Source of the DNA: Spirochaetota bacterium
GTDB lineage: Bacteria > Spirochaetota > UBA12135 > COTS27 > JAFLEE01
Length of the DNA stretch: 38,717 bases
Direction of reading: 5' to 3'
Assembly (NCBI GenBank): GCA_017302015.1
Contig: JAFLEE010000052.1
Coordinates: 1-38,717 of the forward strand
Part shown: in pieces, positions 28,048 to 36,512 of the stretch
Layout of the letters: the number at the start of each line of letters is the position of its first letter
Position numbering within the stretch: position 1 is the stretch's first letter
Made by a program: the position numbers and the translations under genes
Notes under the pieces: model-generated
Databases searched by the model: none
Told to the model about the DNA's origin: nothing
The model's input: the letters and a program-made list of their open reading frames with translations, nothing else

Positions 28048-28055
28048 TCGACAGT

Positions 28056-29423
28056 TCAAGGAGTGGAGGCGCCCGGGACGGAGATCACGGGGGTTCCGCG
28101 GGTTTCCAAAGCCTCGAAAACCTCTTGGTAGCGGCCCGTGGAGTTCCAGAAGAGGAAGCCCGTCCCCGAATTGCGCGCGGCCTCCACGGAGGACCTCACG
28201 TAGGCGGTGTCGTATCGGGTGACCGAAAGGTCGAAGGCCTGGAGCCACGGGGAGATGGAGATCTCGCGGCCCGAACTGAGGGCCTTCAAATTGCGGATAG
28301 CGGCGGGGACGAGGGCTTGGGGATGGTCGGCCGGGTTGGCGAACCCGGCGAAGCCCGGGGCGAAATGGCTCGGGTAGAGCATGAGGTGGATGCCGTCGCA
28401 GTACGAGGAGAGGCGGCGGATATTCTGGCCCGTGATCGCCAAGTTATCGCCGCGGTCCCAGGCCATGATCCCGAAGACGGCCAGCGAGAGGCGTCGGCGG
28501 TAGCGCTGCGTGACGCGCTGCATCTCCCGCACGAACTCGGTGATCGCCTCCTCGCGGGGCGCGCCGGGGTTCATGCGCAGCACGGGGTCGGGCCAATCCG
28601 GGTAGCGCACGTAGTCGAGGTGCACCTCGTCCACCGCGTAGACGGCGCAGAGGTTCATGACGAGGTCGAGCAGGTAGCCGCGCACGTTGGGGTTGCCCGG
28701 ATCCACCCAGCAGACCCAGGGGCCATCGGTGATGTCCTCGAAGCGCTCGCTTCGGAGCCGGTACTCGGGGCGCGCCAGGAAGAGGCGCCGGTCGGCGAAG
28801 CAGACGACCCGGGCCACCGCGCGCATCCCGCGCTGGTGCACCGAGGCGAGGAATCGGTGGAGGTCGGGGATCTCGTTGCTGCGGGGCGATTCGATGGAGC
28901 GGGCCAGCGGCGTCTGCATGGGGAAGTTCACGAACCCGTCGGTCTCCTTCACGTCGAAGAAGATCGTGTTGCCGCCGGCCCGTGCGAATTGATCCAGGAT
29001 CGCCTGGCCCGAGGCGGACCCGGCGAGAACCGCGTTCAGATAGATGCCCCGCATCTCGTTGGAACTTCCGCCCGAGCCCTCGCGCCCCGAGGCGCGGGGG
29101 GCGCGGTCGAGGGGGGCGCCCCCCTCCCTCGGGCGATGGTCGCTCCACACGGGGATCGCCAGAACCTGCCCCGATTGGATCACCGCGCTGGCGAGCCGGT
29201 TGGTCTCCATGATGACCTGGACGAGCCCCGGCACGCTGCGGAACTCGGTGTGAGGCAGATAAAGGCGGGCGATCTCGTAGAGGGTGTCCCGCTCGCGCAC
29301 GCGGTAATAGATGGTGCGATTGCTGAACCAGGCGCCCCCCGGCCCCATGGGCGGAGGAGGCGTCGAAGCCGCTTGAAGGAGTCCGGCCACCAGGGACGCA
29401 AGCAGGAAGAGTGACCTTGGCAA
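28056..29423 (-). CDS. Secreted putative glycoside hydrolase (DUF4015/GHL10-like) with N-terminal LysM domain
   Basis: 455 residues. The only start that keeps the signal peptide (RSLFLLASLVAGLLQAAS) is TTG at 29423; a TAG lies five codons upstream and no SD is clear. Residues of about 38-92 are a LysM domain that binds peptidoglycan or other GlcNAc glycans (RERDTLYEIARLYLP ... GQVLAIPVW). From about 125 to the end is a TIM-barrel putative glycosidase of the DUF4015 type: MRGIYLNAVLAGS, NTIFFDVKETDGF, VDEVHLDYVRYPD and YCDGIHLMLYPSH, with conserved Asp/Glu as candidate catalytic residues. Probably acts on the cell wall or a surface polymer in the periplasm. The 286-bp AT-rich region upstream holds a GATAAT box (29454-29459). 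Confidence 0.82.
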   Translation of the reverse strand: MPRSLFLLASLVAGLLQAASTPPPPMGPGGAWFSNRTIYYRVRERDTLYEIARLYLPHTEFRSVPGLVQVIMETNRLASAVIQSGQVLAIPVWSDHRPREGGAPLDRAPRASGREGSGGSSNEMRGIYLNAVLAGSASGQAILDQFARAGGNTIFFDVKETDGFVNFPMQTPLARSIESPRSNEIPDLHRFLASVHQRGMRAVARVVCFADRRLFLARPEYRLRSERFEDITDGPWVCWVDPGNPNVRGYLLDLVMNLCAVYAVDEVHLDYVRYPDWPDPVLRMNPGAPREEAITEFVREMQRVTQRYRRRLSLAVFGIMAWDRGDNLAITGQNIRRLSSYCDGIHLMLYPSHFAPGFAGFANPADHPQALVPAAIRNLKALSSGREISISPWLQAFDLSVTRYDTAYVRSSVEAARNSGTGFLFWNSTGRYQEVFEALETRGTPVISVPGASTP

Positions 29424-29709
29424 GTTCGGGGCCTAGTTCGATTGATCCTTTCTATTATCGAATCTCAGGAGTGAAAGAATGAATGGGGGGCTATAAAAGG
29501 AGGAATGTTTTTTCCGTTATCAATCAACTGAGATTTTTGTTTGTATATTTCGTCAAGATTATTTGCGGAATCGGAGTGAAGTGGATGGGGGGAGGGGTCT
29601 TGGGAAGATTGGGGGATAGACGAAAAATTAGGCCTATCATGGGCTATTTTGTGATAATAGGTCTTCGCCCAGAAAATGCGTTAAACCCCACCCCCTTACC
29701 CATTTCCCC
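29424..29709. promoter_or_regulatory. AT-rich intergenic region upstream of the DUF4015 gene
   Basis: 286 bp of distinctly lower GC than anything nearby. A GATAAT box on the minus strand at 29454-29459 would start transcription about 25 bp before the TTG. An imperfect inverted repeat lies at 29633-29661 (CCTATCA / TGATAATAGG). No convincing gene is present. Lower GC could reflect a regulatory region or an inserted segment. Confidence 0.4.
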
Positions 29710-30595
29710 CTACCCCTTCATCCTCCCCGGCGGAAACCCCGCCCGCCGCCGAAAGAACCTGCTGAAATACGGATAATCCGGAAACCCGAGTTTCTCTGCC
29801 ACCGCACCCGGTTTCATCCCCGTGGAGAGCAGTCGGAAGGCCTCCTGGAAGCGCCGCGCATTTCGGTAGGAAACGAGGGTCGCCCCCTCCGCGTCTCGGA
29901 ATTTTTTACTGAGGGTCGATGGATGAACCCCGTAGACCCCGGCCAATTCCGCGAGGGATCGGTCGTCCCCGGGGTGGCGGTCGATCTCGGCTTTGGCCCG
30001 GGTCACCAGGGCCTTGTCTTGTGGGGCGGCCAGCCCCCGTGCGACCGTGAGCAGGAAGATGCCGCACAGGTGGGTGAGCATGGCCTTCGTGTCGCCGCGC
30101 TGCATCCTCGCCTCGCGGCCTAAGTCGCGCAGGATGGGGAGAACCCGTGAAAACTCGTGGAGGATGGCGTAACCCGTCTGCGGCAGGGCGGCGCCGATCT
30201 CCCCGAAGGGGTTCTCCTTCTCCCCGGGAACGAGGCGGGCGCGCAGGGAAGTGCCGGGGGGCGCCTCATGGAACCGCGCCGGCGCTCCCCCCTTCCACCT
30301 CCACGACCCGCTCCCCGGTCTGGATCCCCAGCCAATAATGGGCGTTCTGGGCCTGGCGGGTGAATTGATGCTCGTAGCGCGGCGCGAACACGACGAGGTC
30401 GCGGGCCCGCACCGCCACCGTGGCGGCCCCGTCCGCGAGGATCGCCTGGGCATTTCCCTTCTCCACGTAGATGAACTCGTAGCCGAAGTGGAAATGGGGG
30501 GGCGTGCGCATGGGGGATGGCGCGCTTTTATAGCAGGCGAAATGGGTGAGCCTGGGGAAGCCGAGGTGGCGGCCCTGGGTGAAGAAGGTCGACAT
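29710..30595 (-). pseudogene. AraC-family regulator with N-terminal cupin, broken by a one-base frameshift
   Basis: The N-terminal part (ATG at 30595) is a cupin sensor: PPHFHFGYEFIYVEKGNAQA, then RARDLVVFAPRYEHQF. It stays open until TGA at 30266-30268. The C-terminal part, in another frame from about 30290 to TAG at 29710, has an AraC double HTH (DRSLAELAGVYGVHPSTLSK and EKLGFPDYPYFSRFF). The switch falls at a run of six G on the minus strand (30287-30292); with five G the reading VEGGAPARFHEAPPGT would join both halves into about 295 residues, the normal AraC size. So the gene has one extra G. It may be a true mutation, phase-variable slippage or a sequencing error. It is divergent from the trehalase-like gene and so its likely regulator. 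Confidence 0.75.
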
Positions 30596-30725
30596 CCCCA
30601 GAGTGTATGCCGGGCGACCAAAAAATGGCAAGTCGACCCGGAAGAGAGCGATTGACAGTGGACGGGAGGAGGCTATCATCCATGCATCCCCGACGCGGAC
30701 TCCCGACGGCGGGCCTGGAAAAAAC

Positions 30726-31991
30726 TTGATCCCCAAAACCTCCAAAGCCGACCTCCAACGCGTCCTCGACTATATCCGAAGCCATTGGGAGGAAAGCGTC
30801 CATGACGACCTTCTTCATCCCCCGCCGGAGAATGTGAGCGCCCTCCCCGTGCGCCACACCGTGCCCTGCCTCCGCGGCCATTTCCCGGTTTTCTTCTATT
30901 GGGATACCTACTTCACCAACCTGGGCCTCCTGATCCAGGGCCGGATCGACCTCGCCCGCAGCAATTGCGAGGCGATGGCCTGGCTCATCGACCGCCACGG
31001 ATTCATCCCCAATAACACCTTCAAAAGCGACGCGAACCGCTCCCAACCCCCCTATTTCTCCCGGATGGTCCGGGAAGTCTACGGGGCCACGGGTGACCGT
31101 GCTTGGCTTACCTCCATGCTCGCCTTCGCCCGCCGGGAGTACCAATTCTGGATGACCGCCCGCCACGCACCGTTGGGGCTCAACCGACACGGCGAGCACG
31201 CCTCCCGCGAGTTCCTCCTCCGCTTCTACGATAAGCTCCTCTGCGGCCGGCTCGGGCTCTCCCCCGAAGTCCCGGAGACCGCCAAACTCTCGGATGCCCG
31301 GCGCTACCTCGCCGAAGCCGAGACCGGCTGGGACTTCAATCCACGCTTCGACCATCGCTGCCCCGATTTCTGCCCCGTGGACCTGAACGCCCTCCTCTGG
31401 TCCTATGAAAAAGACCTCGCCTTCTTCTCCGCCGAGCTCGGCCGAACCGAGGATGCCGGTCGTTTCGAAGCGGCCGCCCTCGTGCGCGCCGCGTTGCTCC
31501 GCGCCCGGCTCTGGGATCCTCGCCGCGGTCTCTTCATGGACTTCGACCACGCCAACATGACCATCGGCAAGACCGCCAGCCTCGCCTCCTTCCATCCCCT
31601 TTGGTTGGGGCTCGCGACCCCCGATGAGGCCGCCCAAACCCGCGCCGCCCTTCCCCTATTCGAGGAGGCCCACGGCGCGGCCGTCTGCGAGCGGGTCTCC
31701 AAGGCGACCTTCTACCAGTGGGGCCATCCCAACGGGTGGCCGCCGCTCACCTACACCACCGTCATGGGGCTCCATCGCTACGGCTACACCGGGGATGCGG
31801 CGCGCCTCGCCGAGAAATACCTGGCGTGGACGGTCCGCCATTTCGAATCCACCGGGCAACTTTGGGAAAAGTTCAATTGCCTAGACGGTTCCATCGCCGG
31901 GGGCGAGTACGAGGCCCAACCGATGCTCGGCTGGAGCGCGGGGGTGTTCGTGGCGCTGGCGCAATTCATCCAAAACCAGGAGTCCAAATGA
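30726..31991 (+). CDS. GH37 trehalase-like glycoside hydrolase (cytoplasmic)
   Basis: About 421 residues. The open frame reaches back to 30546 but contains no ATG or good GTG before the domain; TTG at 30726 (ahead of IPKTSKADLQ) is the likely start, with GGAAAA just upstream. Trehalase signatures: CLRGHFPVFFYWDTYFTNLG (compare PGGRFxExYxWDxY), ETGWDFNPRF with the expected catalytic acid D203, PVDLNALLWSYEKD, QWGHPNGWPP (compare QWDYPNGWAP) and GGEYEAQPMLGWSAGV with the expected base E394. Those residues fit hydrolysis of alpha,alpha-trehalose or a related alpha-glucoside to glucose. No signal peptide, so it works in the cytoplasm. Its TGA overlaps the ATG of the FAD oxidoreductase (ATGA). Changes in the QWDYP motif make the exact substrate uncertain. 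Confidence 0.82.
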   Translation: MIPKTSKADLQRVLDYIRSHWEESVHDDLLHPPPENVSALPVRHTVPCLRGHFPVFFYWDTYFTNLGLLIQGRIDLARSNCEAMAWLIDRHGFIPNNTFKSDANRSQPPYFSRMVREVYGATGDRAWLTSMLAFARREYQFWMTARHAPLGLNRHGEHASREFLLRFYDKLLCGRLGLSPEVPETAKLSDARRYLAEAETGWDFNPRFDHRCPDFCPVDLNALLWSYEKDLAFFSAELGRTEDAGRFEAAALVRAALLRARLWDPRRGLFMDFDHANMTIGKTASLASFHPLWLGLATPDEAAQTRAALPLFEEAHGAAVCERVSKATFYQWGHPNGWPPLTYTTVMGLHRYGYTGDAARLAEKYLAWTVRHFESTGQLWEKFNCLDGSIAGGEYEAQPMLGWSAGVFVALAQFIQNQESK

Positions 31992-33430
31992 GCCCCCAAA
32001 ATCACCCACCCTCCGGAACCGCCCCGAAATCCTACGACGTGATCGTCGCCGGCGGCGGCGCCGCCGGCGTTTGCGCCGCCATCGCGTCGGCACGGGGCGG
32101 GGCGAAGACACTCCTCATCGAGCGGCACGGTATCCTCGGCGGCGCGATGACGATGGGCCTCGTCACGCCCCTCGGGGCGTCCTCCACGCGAAGCGGCAAA
32201 CGCTTCGGGGGCATCCTCTGGGAGATCCTCGACCAAGTCGCCACGGAGAGCCGGCGCATCGATGGGGAGGGCGGCGATCCCTATAGCGCGCCCCACACCA
32301 TGGCCCGGGTGCTCTCGAACCGAGTGGTCGAAAGCGGGGCCTCCGTGCTCCTCCACACCTCCCTCCTCGAAGCGAAACGGGAAGGCGACGGGATCGCGGC
32401 CCTGCGCATCCACAATAAATCGGGCTTGGCCTGGATCCAGGGGAAGACCTTCATCGACGCCACCGGCGACGGCGACCTCCTCGCCATGGCGGGGGAAGCC
32501 TTCACCCTCGGCAGCGAACCGGGGGTCTTCCGCCACCTTTCCGACACGGGCCTCGACCAGGTGCACGAGGAGGACCGCACCTACGGCGCCTATGAGACCA
32601 GCGGCCTCATGCAGCCCGTGACCCTCTTCTTCACCATGAGCGGGGTCGACCTGGACCGGGCCGAGGCCCTCAATAATAAGCGCCTCACCTATGGGGATTT
32701 GGGGATGACCCGCGCCGCGTTCCTCGATCTCCCCTACGCCAACTCGCCCGGTTTCGAGGTCGGCGACGGCGAAGACGTGCCGCTCCCCGCCGGGAGGGTC
32801 CTCGTCACCCGCACCTCCCGACCGGGGGTGGCCGCGGTGAATATGTCCCGCCTCACCGGGGTCGACGGCACCGATGCCGAGGCCCTAAGCCGGGCCGAGA
32901 TCCTCGCCCGCAACCAGGTCGCCCACCTGGCGGATTTCTTGCGGCGCTTCATCCCCGGCTTCGAGAAGTCGTCCCTCCTCGAGACCGCGCCCGCCCTCGG
33001 CGTGCGGGAAACCCGCCGTCTCGTCGGTCGCTATGTCTTAAGCGGCGGCGAGGCCATCCGATGCGCTTCCTTCGACGACGCGATCGCCCAGGGCTCCTAC
33101 ATGATCGACATCCACGATCCCCTGGGCCGCCGCAAGGCCATCGGCGGGCAGCTCCAAGGCGATTGCTATGATATCCCCTGGCGTTCGCTGCTGCCGAAGC
33201 GCACGGAAAACCTGATCGTCTGCGGGCGCTGCCTCTCCGCGGACCACGTGGCCCATTCCAGCACGCGCATCCAGGGCACGTGCATGCTCACCGGCCAAGC
33301 GGCGGGGACGGCCGCGGCCATGGCGGCGCGGGCGGGAATCGCCCCGTGCGAGCTCGACGCGGGCGCGCTCCAGGCGAAGTTGAGGGAGGATGGGGTGCGC
33401 TTCCACCCCCGTGGGAACCCCGAGGCCTAA
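31988..33430 (+). CDS. FAD-dependent oxidoreductase (FAD_oxidored type)
   Basis: 480 residues. The ATG overlaps the previous stop as ATGA and has AGGAG eight bases upstream, so translation is coupled to the trehalase-like gene. A dinucleotide-binding motif follows, VIVAGGGAAGVCAAIASARGG, with ERHGILGGAMTMG and, near the end, LIVCGRCLSADHVAHSS and GTAAAMAAR, as in the FAD_oxidored family. Such proteins oxidise or reduce small metabolites, often sugars or their derivatives, using FAD; the true substrate is not known. Pairing with GH37 suggests oxidation of a released sugar (inference). No signal peptide. Its stop overlaps that of the convergent dapB by four bases. Confidence 0.85.
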   Translation: MSPQNHPPSGTAPKSYDVIVAGGGAAGVCAAIASARGGAKTLLIERHGILGGAMTMGLVTPLGASSTRSGKRFGGILWEILDQVATESRRIDGEGGDPYSAPHTMARVLSNRVVESGASVLLHTSLLEAKREGDGIAALRIHNKSGLAWIQGKTFIDATGDGDLLAMAGEAFTLGSEPGVFRHLSDTGLDQVHEEDRTYGAYETSGLMQPVTLFFTMSGVDLDRAEALNNKRLTYGDLGMTRAAFLDLPYANSPGFEVGDGEDVPLPAGRVLVTRTSRPGVAAVNMSRLTGVDGTDAEALSRAEILARNQVAHLADFLRRFIPGFEKSSLLETAPALGVRETRRLVGRYVLSGGEAIRCASFDDAIAQGSYMIDIHDPLGRRKAIGGQLQGDCYDIPWRSLLPKRTENLIVCGRCLSADHVAHSSTRIQGTCMLTGQAAGTAAAMAARAGIAPCELDAGALQAKLREDGVRFHPRGNPEA

Positions 33431-34275
33431 TTCATGCCGAGCACGTCGAGCATCGAGTAGAGGCCCGGCTTCGCCTTGGCGGCGAAGCGCACCGCCTTGA
33501 GCACGCCCGAGGTGAAGGCTTCGCGGTCGTGGGCCAGGTGCCCGAGGGTGATCGTCTCGTGGTCCGAGACGAGGAGCACCTCATGGCGACCGACGATGCC
33601 CCCGCCGCGCACGGCATGGATACCGATCTCGTCCTTGCGGCGGGCGCCCACCAGGCCCTCGCGGCCGCAAACCATCGCCTTCTCGAGGGTGAGCTTCTTG
33701 CCCGTGGCCACCTGGCGCGCGAGCATGAGGGCGGTGCCCGAGGGGGCGTCCTTCTTCAAGTTGTGGTGGTATTCCACGAGTTCGGCGTCATAGCCCTCCA
33801 GGTGGGCCGCGGCCTGGCGGGCGAGTCCCAGGAGCACATTGATCCCCAGGCTGAAATTGCCCGAGAGCACGACGGGGATCTTCTTGGCGCACCCATGGAT
33901 CTTCGCGATCTCGCCCTTGGCGAGGCCCGTCGTCCCGATGACGAGGGCGACTCCGTTGCGCACCGAGGCGTTCAAGTGCGAAAGGGTTCCCTTCGGAGAG
34001 GAAAAATCGACCATGACCTTGGCGCCGCGCAGGGCCTGCTCGAGGCCGTCGCCGAGCAGCACGCCCATGGGGTTATGCCCGCTGACCGCGCCGACGTCTT
34101 GGCCGAAGAGGGCGTGCTCGGGGCGTTCGATGGCCGCCATGAGGTCCATATCGGCCTGCTGCAGGATCATGCCCATATTCTTGATGCCCATGCGGCCGCC
34201 GGCCCCGAAGACGGCGACGGGGATGCGCTTGGAAACGGTGGCCTTGCCGACCGTGGAGGATGCTCTTTTAGCCAT
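33427..34275 (-). CDS. dapB: 4-hydroxy-tetrahydrodipicolinate reductase
   Basis: 282 residues, near the 270 of other DapB. NAD(P)-binding loop VAVFGAGGRMG; IGTTGLAKGEI; ELVEYHHNLKKDAPSGTALMLA is the DapB signature with the catalytic His pair and Lys; and VRGGGIVGRHEVLLVSDHETI is the usual late motif. The enzyme reduces 4-hydroxy-tetrahydrodipicolinate to tetrahydrodipicolinate with NAD(P)H, a step in lysine and diaminopimelate synthesis, and is cytoplasmic. The start (ATG at 34275) is only five bases past a TATAAT box, so the message may be leaderless. Divergent from the GH36 gene with a 75-bp gap. Confidence 0.96.
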   Translation of the reverse strand: MAKRASSTVGKATVSKRIPVAVFGAGGRMGIKNMGMILQQADMDLMAAIERPEHALFGQDVGAVSGHNPMGVLLGDGLEQALRGAKVMVDFSSPKGTLSHLNASVRNGVALVIGTTGLAKGEIAKIHGCAKKIPVVLSGNFSLGINVLLGLARQAAAHLEGYDAELVEYHHNLKKDAPSGTALMLARQVATGKKLTLEKAMVCGREGLVGARRKDEIGIHAVRGGGIVGRHEVLLVSDHETITLGHLAHDREAFTSGVLKAVRFAAKAKPGLYSMLDVLGMN

Positions 34276-34280
34276 GTTCC

Positions 34281-34286
34281 ATTATA
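34281..34286 (-). promoter_or_regulatory. -10 box TATAAT of dapB, immediately before the start codon
   Basis: On the minus strand: TATAAT, GGAAC, ATG. With the usual 6-8 bases between -10 and the first RNA base, transcription would begin at the A of ATG. No clear -35. This predicts a leaderless dapB mRNA. Confidence 0.5.
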
Positions 34287-34350
34287 ATCTGCGCCCGAAG
34301 GCTCCCCGAAGCGGCGCGCATCGTACTATTCCAACCTATCCGGAGTCGCC

Positions 34351-36303
34351 ATGAACCCCACGCTTCAATTCCACCCGTCCAGCGGGCTTTTTACCAGCGA
34401 ATGGGGCCTTCCCATGCCCCGCTTCACCCTCGCGATCCATACCCGCGAACGTAGGTACACCGCCAAAGAGATGAAATGGAAGGAACTCGGCCCCGGCCGT
34501 TTCCAGGGCGCCCACGACTTCTTCCAGGTCACGCTCCAACTCGCGCCCGCCCGAATCGGCCGCGGCACCACCTTAAGCGGTTCGATCCGGGCCAAGAAGG
34601 CCGTTTCCCTCGAACGCATCGACCTGCTCTCCCCCGTCGAGAAGCGCCTCGTCTCGCCCAAGGCCTTGCTGGTCCACGGCCACACGATGGGCGGCTGCTC
34701 CATGCGCTTCTTCCCCTCCCCCGCGTGGAACGGGGCCGAAGGGAAAACGAAACCGAAAGAAGAGAAAGTGGAATCGTGGTCCCTCACCGTGATGAAGACC
34801 CCCGCCGCCTTCGCCATGGCCTCCTTCGACCTGAAGCAGGAGCACCCCTGCCTCTTCACCGCGACGCTCCGCAGCGCGGGCCTAAGCGATTTCTCCGCCA
34901 CCATGCAGACGCCGATCGAACTGGCCAAGGGGGCGAGTCTGGCGCTCGCGCCCCTGACCCTCTCCACGGGCCCCGAAGGCCACCCCCTCCTCATCACCTA
35001 CGGCCTCCTCCAAGCCACGGGGCGCGGTTTCTCCGCTCGAGCGCCGGTGATGTGGAATACCTGGGATTATTACCGCGCCTCCATCAGCGAGGCCGAGGTC
35101 ATGGCCAACGTCGATTTCATCGCCCGCGACCCCGTGCTCAAGAAGCACATCGAATACATCACCGTGGACGACGGTTGGCAGCACGCCTACGGCGATTGGG
35201 AAGCGAACTACAAATTCCCCTCGGGCATGGACGGCCTGGCGAAGAAGATCCGCAAAAAGGGGTTCAAGCCCGGCCTCTGGTTCGCCCCGTTCATCGTCGA
35301 GGAGCACGCCACCATCGCCGACTGGCACGAGGGCATGCTGGCCCGGGGCGACAAGGGCATCCCCGGCCTCCCCTTCCAGTGCATGAAGCGCAACGGGTTC
35401 ATCCTGGATCCCGCCGCCGAGCCCTCCAAGAAATTCCTCACCGAACTCTTCGCGCGCTACGCGCGTTGGGGCTACGCCTATTACAAGCTCGATTTCGTCC
35501 GCCACGCCCAGAACGCGGTGTACAACGCCGGCAAGCGCCTGCCCAAGGGCAAACTCATGCAGGACGCCTTCGCCCTCATCCGCAAGGCGGTGGGGAAGAA
35601 CGCCCACGTCCTCGGCTGCAATTACCCCTTCGAGACCGGAGCGGGCCCCGTCGACAGCGCCCGGGTCTCCTCCGACATCTCGCCGCGCTGGCGCAGCGTG
35701 AAGGAGAACGTCAAGAGCATCGCCGCGCGCTTTTGGATGAACCGCGTGCTCTGGTGGAGCGACCCCGATTTCGCCGTCTGCCGCGGCGACGAGACCTCCA
35801 AGGACCCCGATCTTCGGCGCATGCACCCTCTCAACGTCTACCAGGGCATGGCCGGGCAGAACGAAGCCTGGAATAAGGATTGGGAGACGTTCGTCGATTT
35901 CGAGGAGGCGAAGGTCCTCCTCTCGCTGACCGTGGTCCACGGCGGCGTCATCGCCCTCTCCGACAAGCTCACCCGCCTCAACCCCCGGGGCCTCGATCTC
36001 GTGCGCAAGACCGTTTCGGCCGTGGACTGCGGCCCGGGCATCCCCCTCGACCTCTTCGAACGGGAACTCCCCGAGCACTGGGTCCAGGACCACCCAAACG
36101 GCGCCCGGAGGCTCGTCGTCAATTTCAGCGAGAATGCCAAGGCGCTTTCCCTCGACGCCCTCGACCTGGATCCCGCGCTCCCTTGGCGCGATTTTTGGAC
36201 GAAGAAGCCCGTATCGATCGCGAAGAAAGGATCCCCAAGGAAACTTCCGCCCCACTCGTGCCTTTTCCTGGAATCCATCGCGAGCGGATCCCCCGCGCGA
36301 TAG
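34351..36303 (+). CDS. GH36-type alpha-galactosidase-like enzyme
   Basis: 650 residues; the ATG has GGAG eight bases upstream, and no signal peptide is visible. An N-terminal beta-sandwich (about 1-220) precedes a TIM barrel. The barrel has VMWNTWDYYRASISE, ITVDDGWQHAYGDWEANYKF and GFKPGLWFAPFI, all typical of GH36/clan D. The nucleophile is expected in YYKLDFV (D381), the acid/base in RVSSDISPRW (D442). It would cleave alpha-galactosides in the cytoplasm, giving galactose for galK elsewhere in the window. GH36 also contains alpha-N-acetylgalactosaminidases and raffinose/stachyose synthases, so the substrate is not certain. It is alone on the plus strand, divergent from dapB. Confidence 0.85.
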   Translation: MNPTLQFHPSSGLFTSEWGLPMPRFTLAIHTRERRYTAKEMKWKELGPGRFQGAHDFFQVTLQLAPARIGRGTTLSGSIRAKKAVSLERIDLLSPVEKRLVSPKALLVHGHTMGGCSMRFFPSPAWNGAEGKTKPKEEKVESWSLTVMKTPAAFAMASFDLKQEHPCLFTATLRSAGLSDFSATMQTPIELAKGASLALAPLTLSTGPEGHPLLITYGLLQATGRGFSARAPVMWNTWDYYRASISEAEVMANVDFIARDPVLKKHIEYITVDDGWQHAYGDWEANYKFPSGMDGLAKKIRKKGFKPGLWFAPFIVEEHATIADWHEGMLARGDKGIPGLPFQCMKRNGFILDPAAEPSKKFLTELFARYARWGYAYYKLDFVRHAQNAVYNAGKRLPKGKLMQDAFALIRKAVGKNAHVLGCNYPFETGAGPVDSARVSSDISPRWRSVKENVKSIAARFWMNRVLWWSDPDFAVCRGDETSKDPDLRRMHPLNVYQGMAGQNEAWNKDWETFVDFEEAKVLLSLTVVHGGVIALSDKLTRLNPRGLDLVRKTVSAVDCGPGIPLDLFERELPEHWVQDHPNGARRLVVNFSENAKALSLDALDLDPALPWRDFWTKKPVSIAKKGSPRKLPPHSCLFLESIASGSPAR

Positions 36304-36430
36304 AAAGGGCCCGGAGCCAAATGCGATCCCCCCTCCCGGGCTCATCGCCCCCGGGAGCAGGGGGCCTTCGCGGGGGACGCTCGCCCACCCCCTGAAGGCC
36401 AGCCTTCGGCGCATCGAAACGGTCGCTGGA

Positions 36431-36439
36431 TGCTACAAT
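36431..36439 (+). promoter_or_regulatory. Extended -10 promoter (TGCTACAAT) for the epimerase pair
   Basis: TG-C-TACAAT lies 73 bp before the ATG at 36513. A weak AAGTAGG precedes that start. The 209-bp gap 36304-36512 contains no other gene. Confidence 0.5.
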
Positions 36440-36512
36440 TCCGCGTCGAAATCGGTGTCTATCCGGCCGCTTTCTCCGGTCGGGCGCGAAATATTCCCCT
36501 CAAGTAGGCTTC

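Noticed and set aside
29483-29776. 97-residue plus-strand frame
   Set aside because: It runs into the antisense of the AraC regulator and shows no domain; the AAAGGAGG nearby is one base from an ATG that opens only eight codons.
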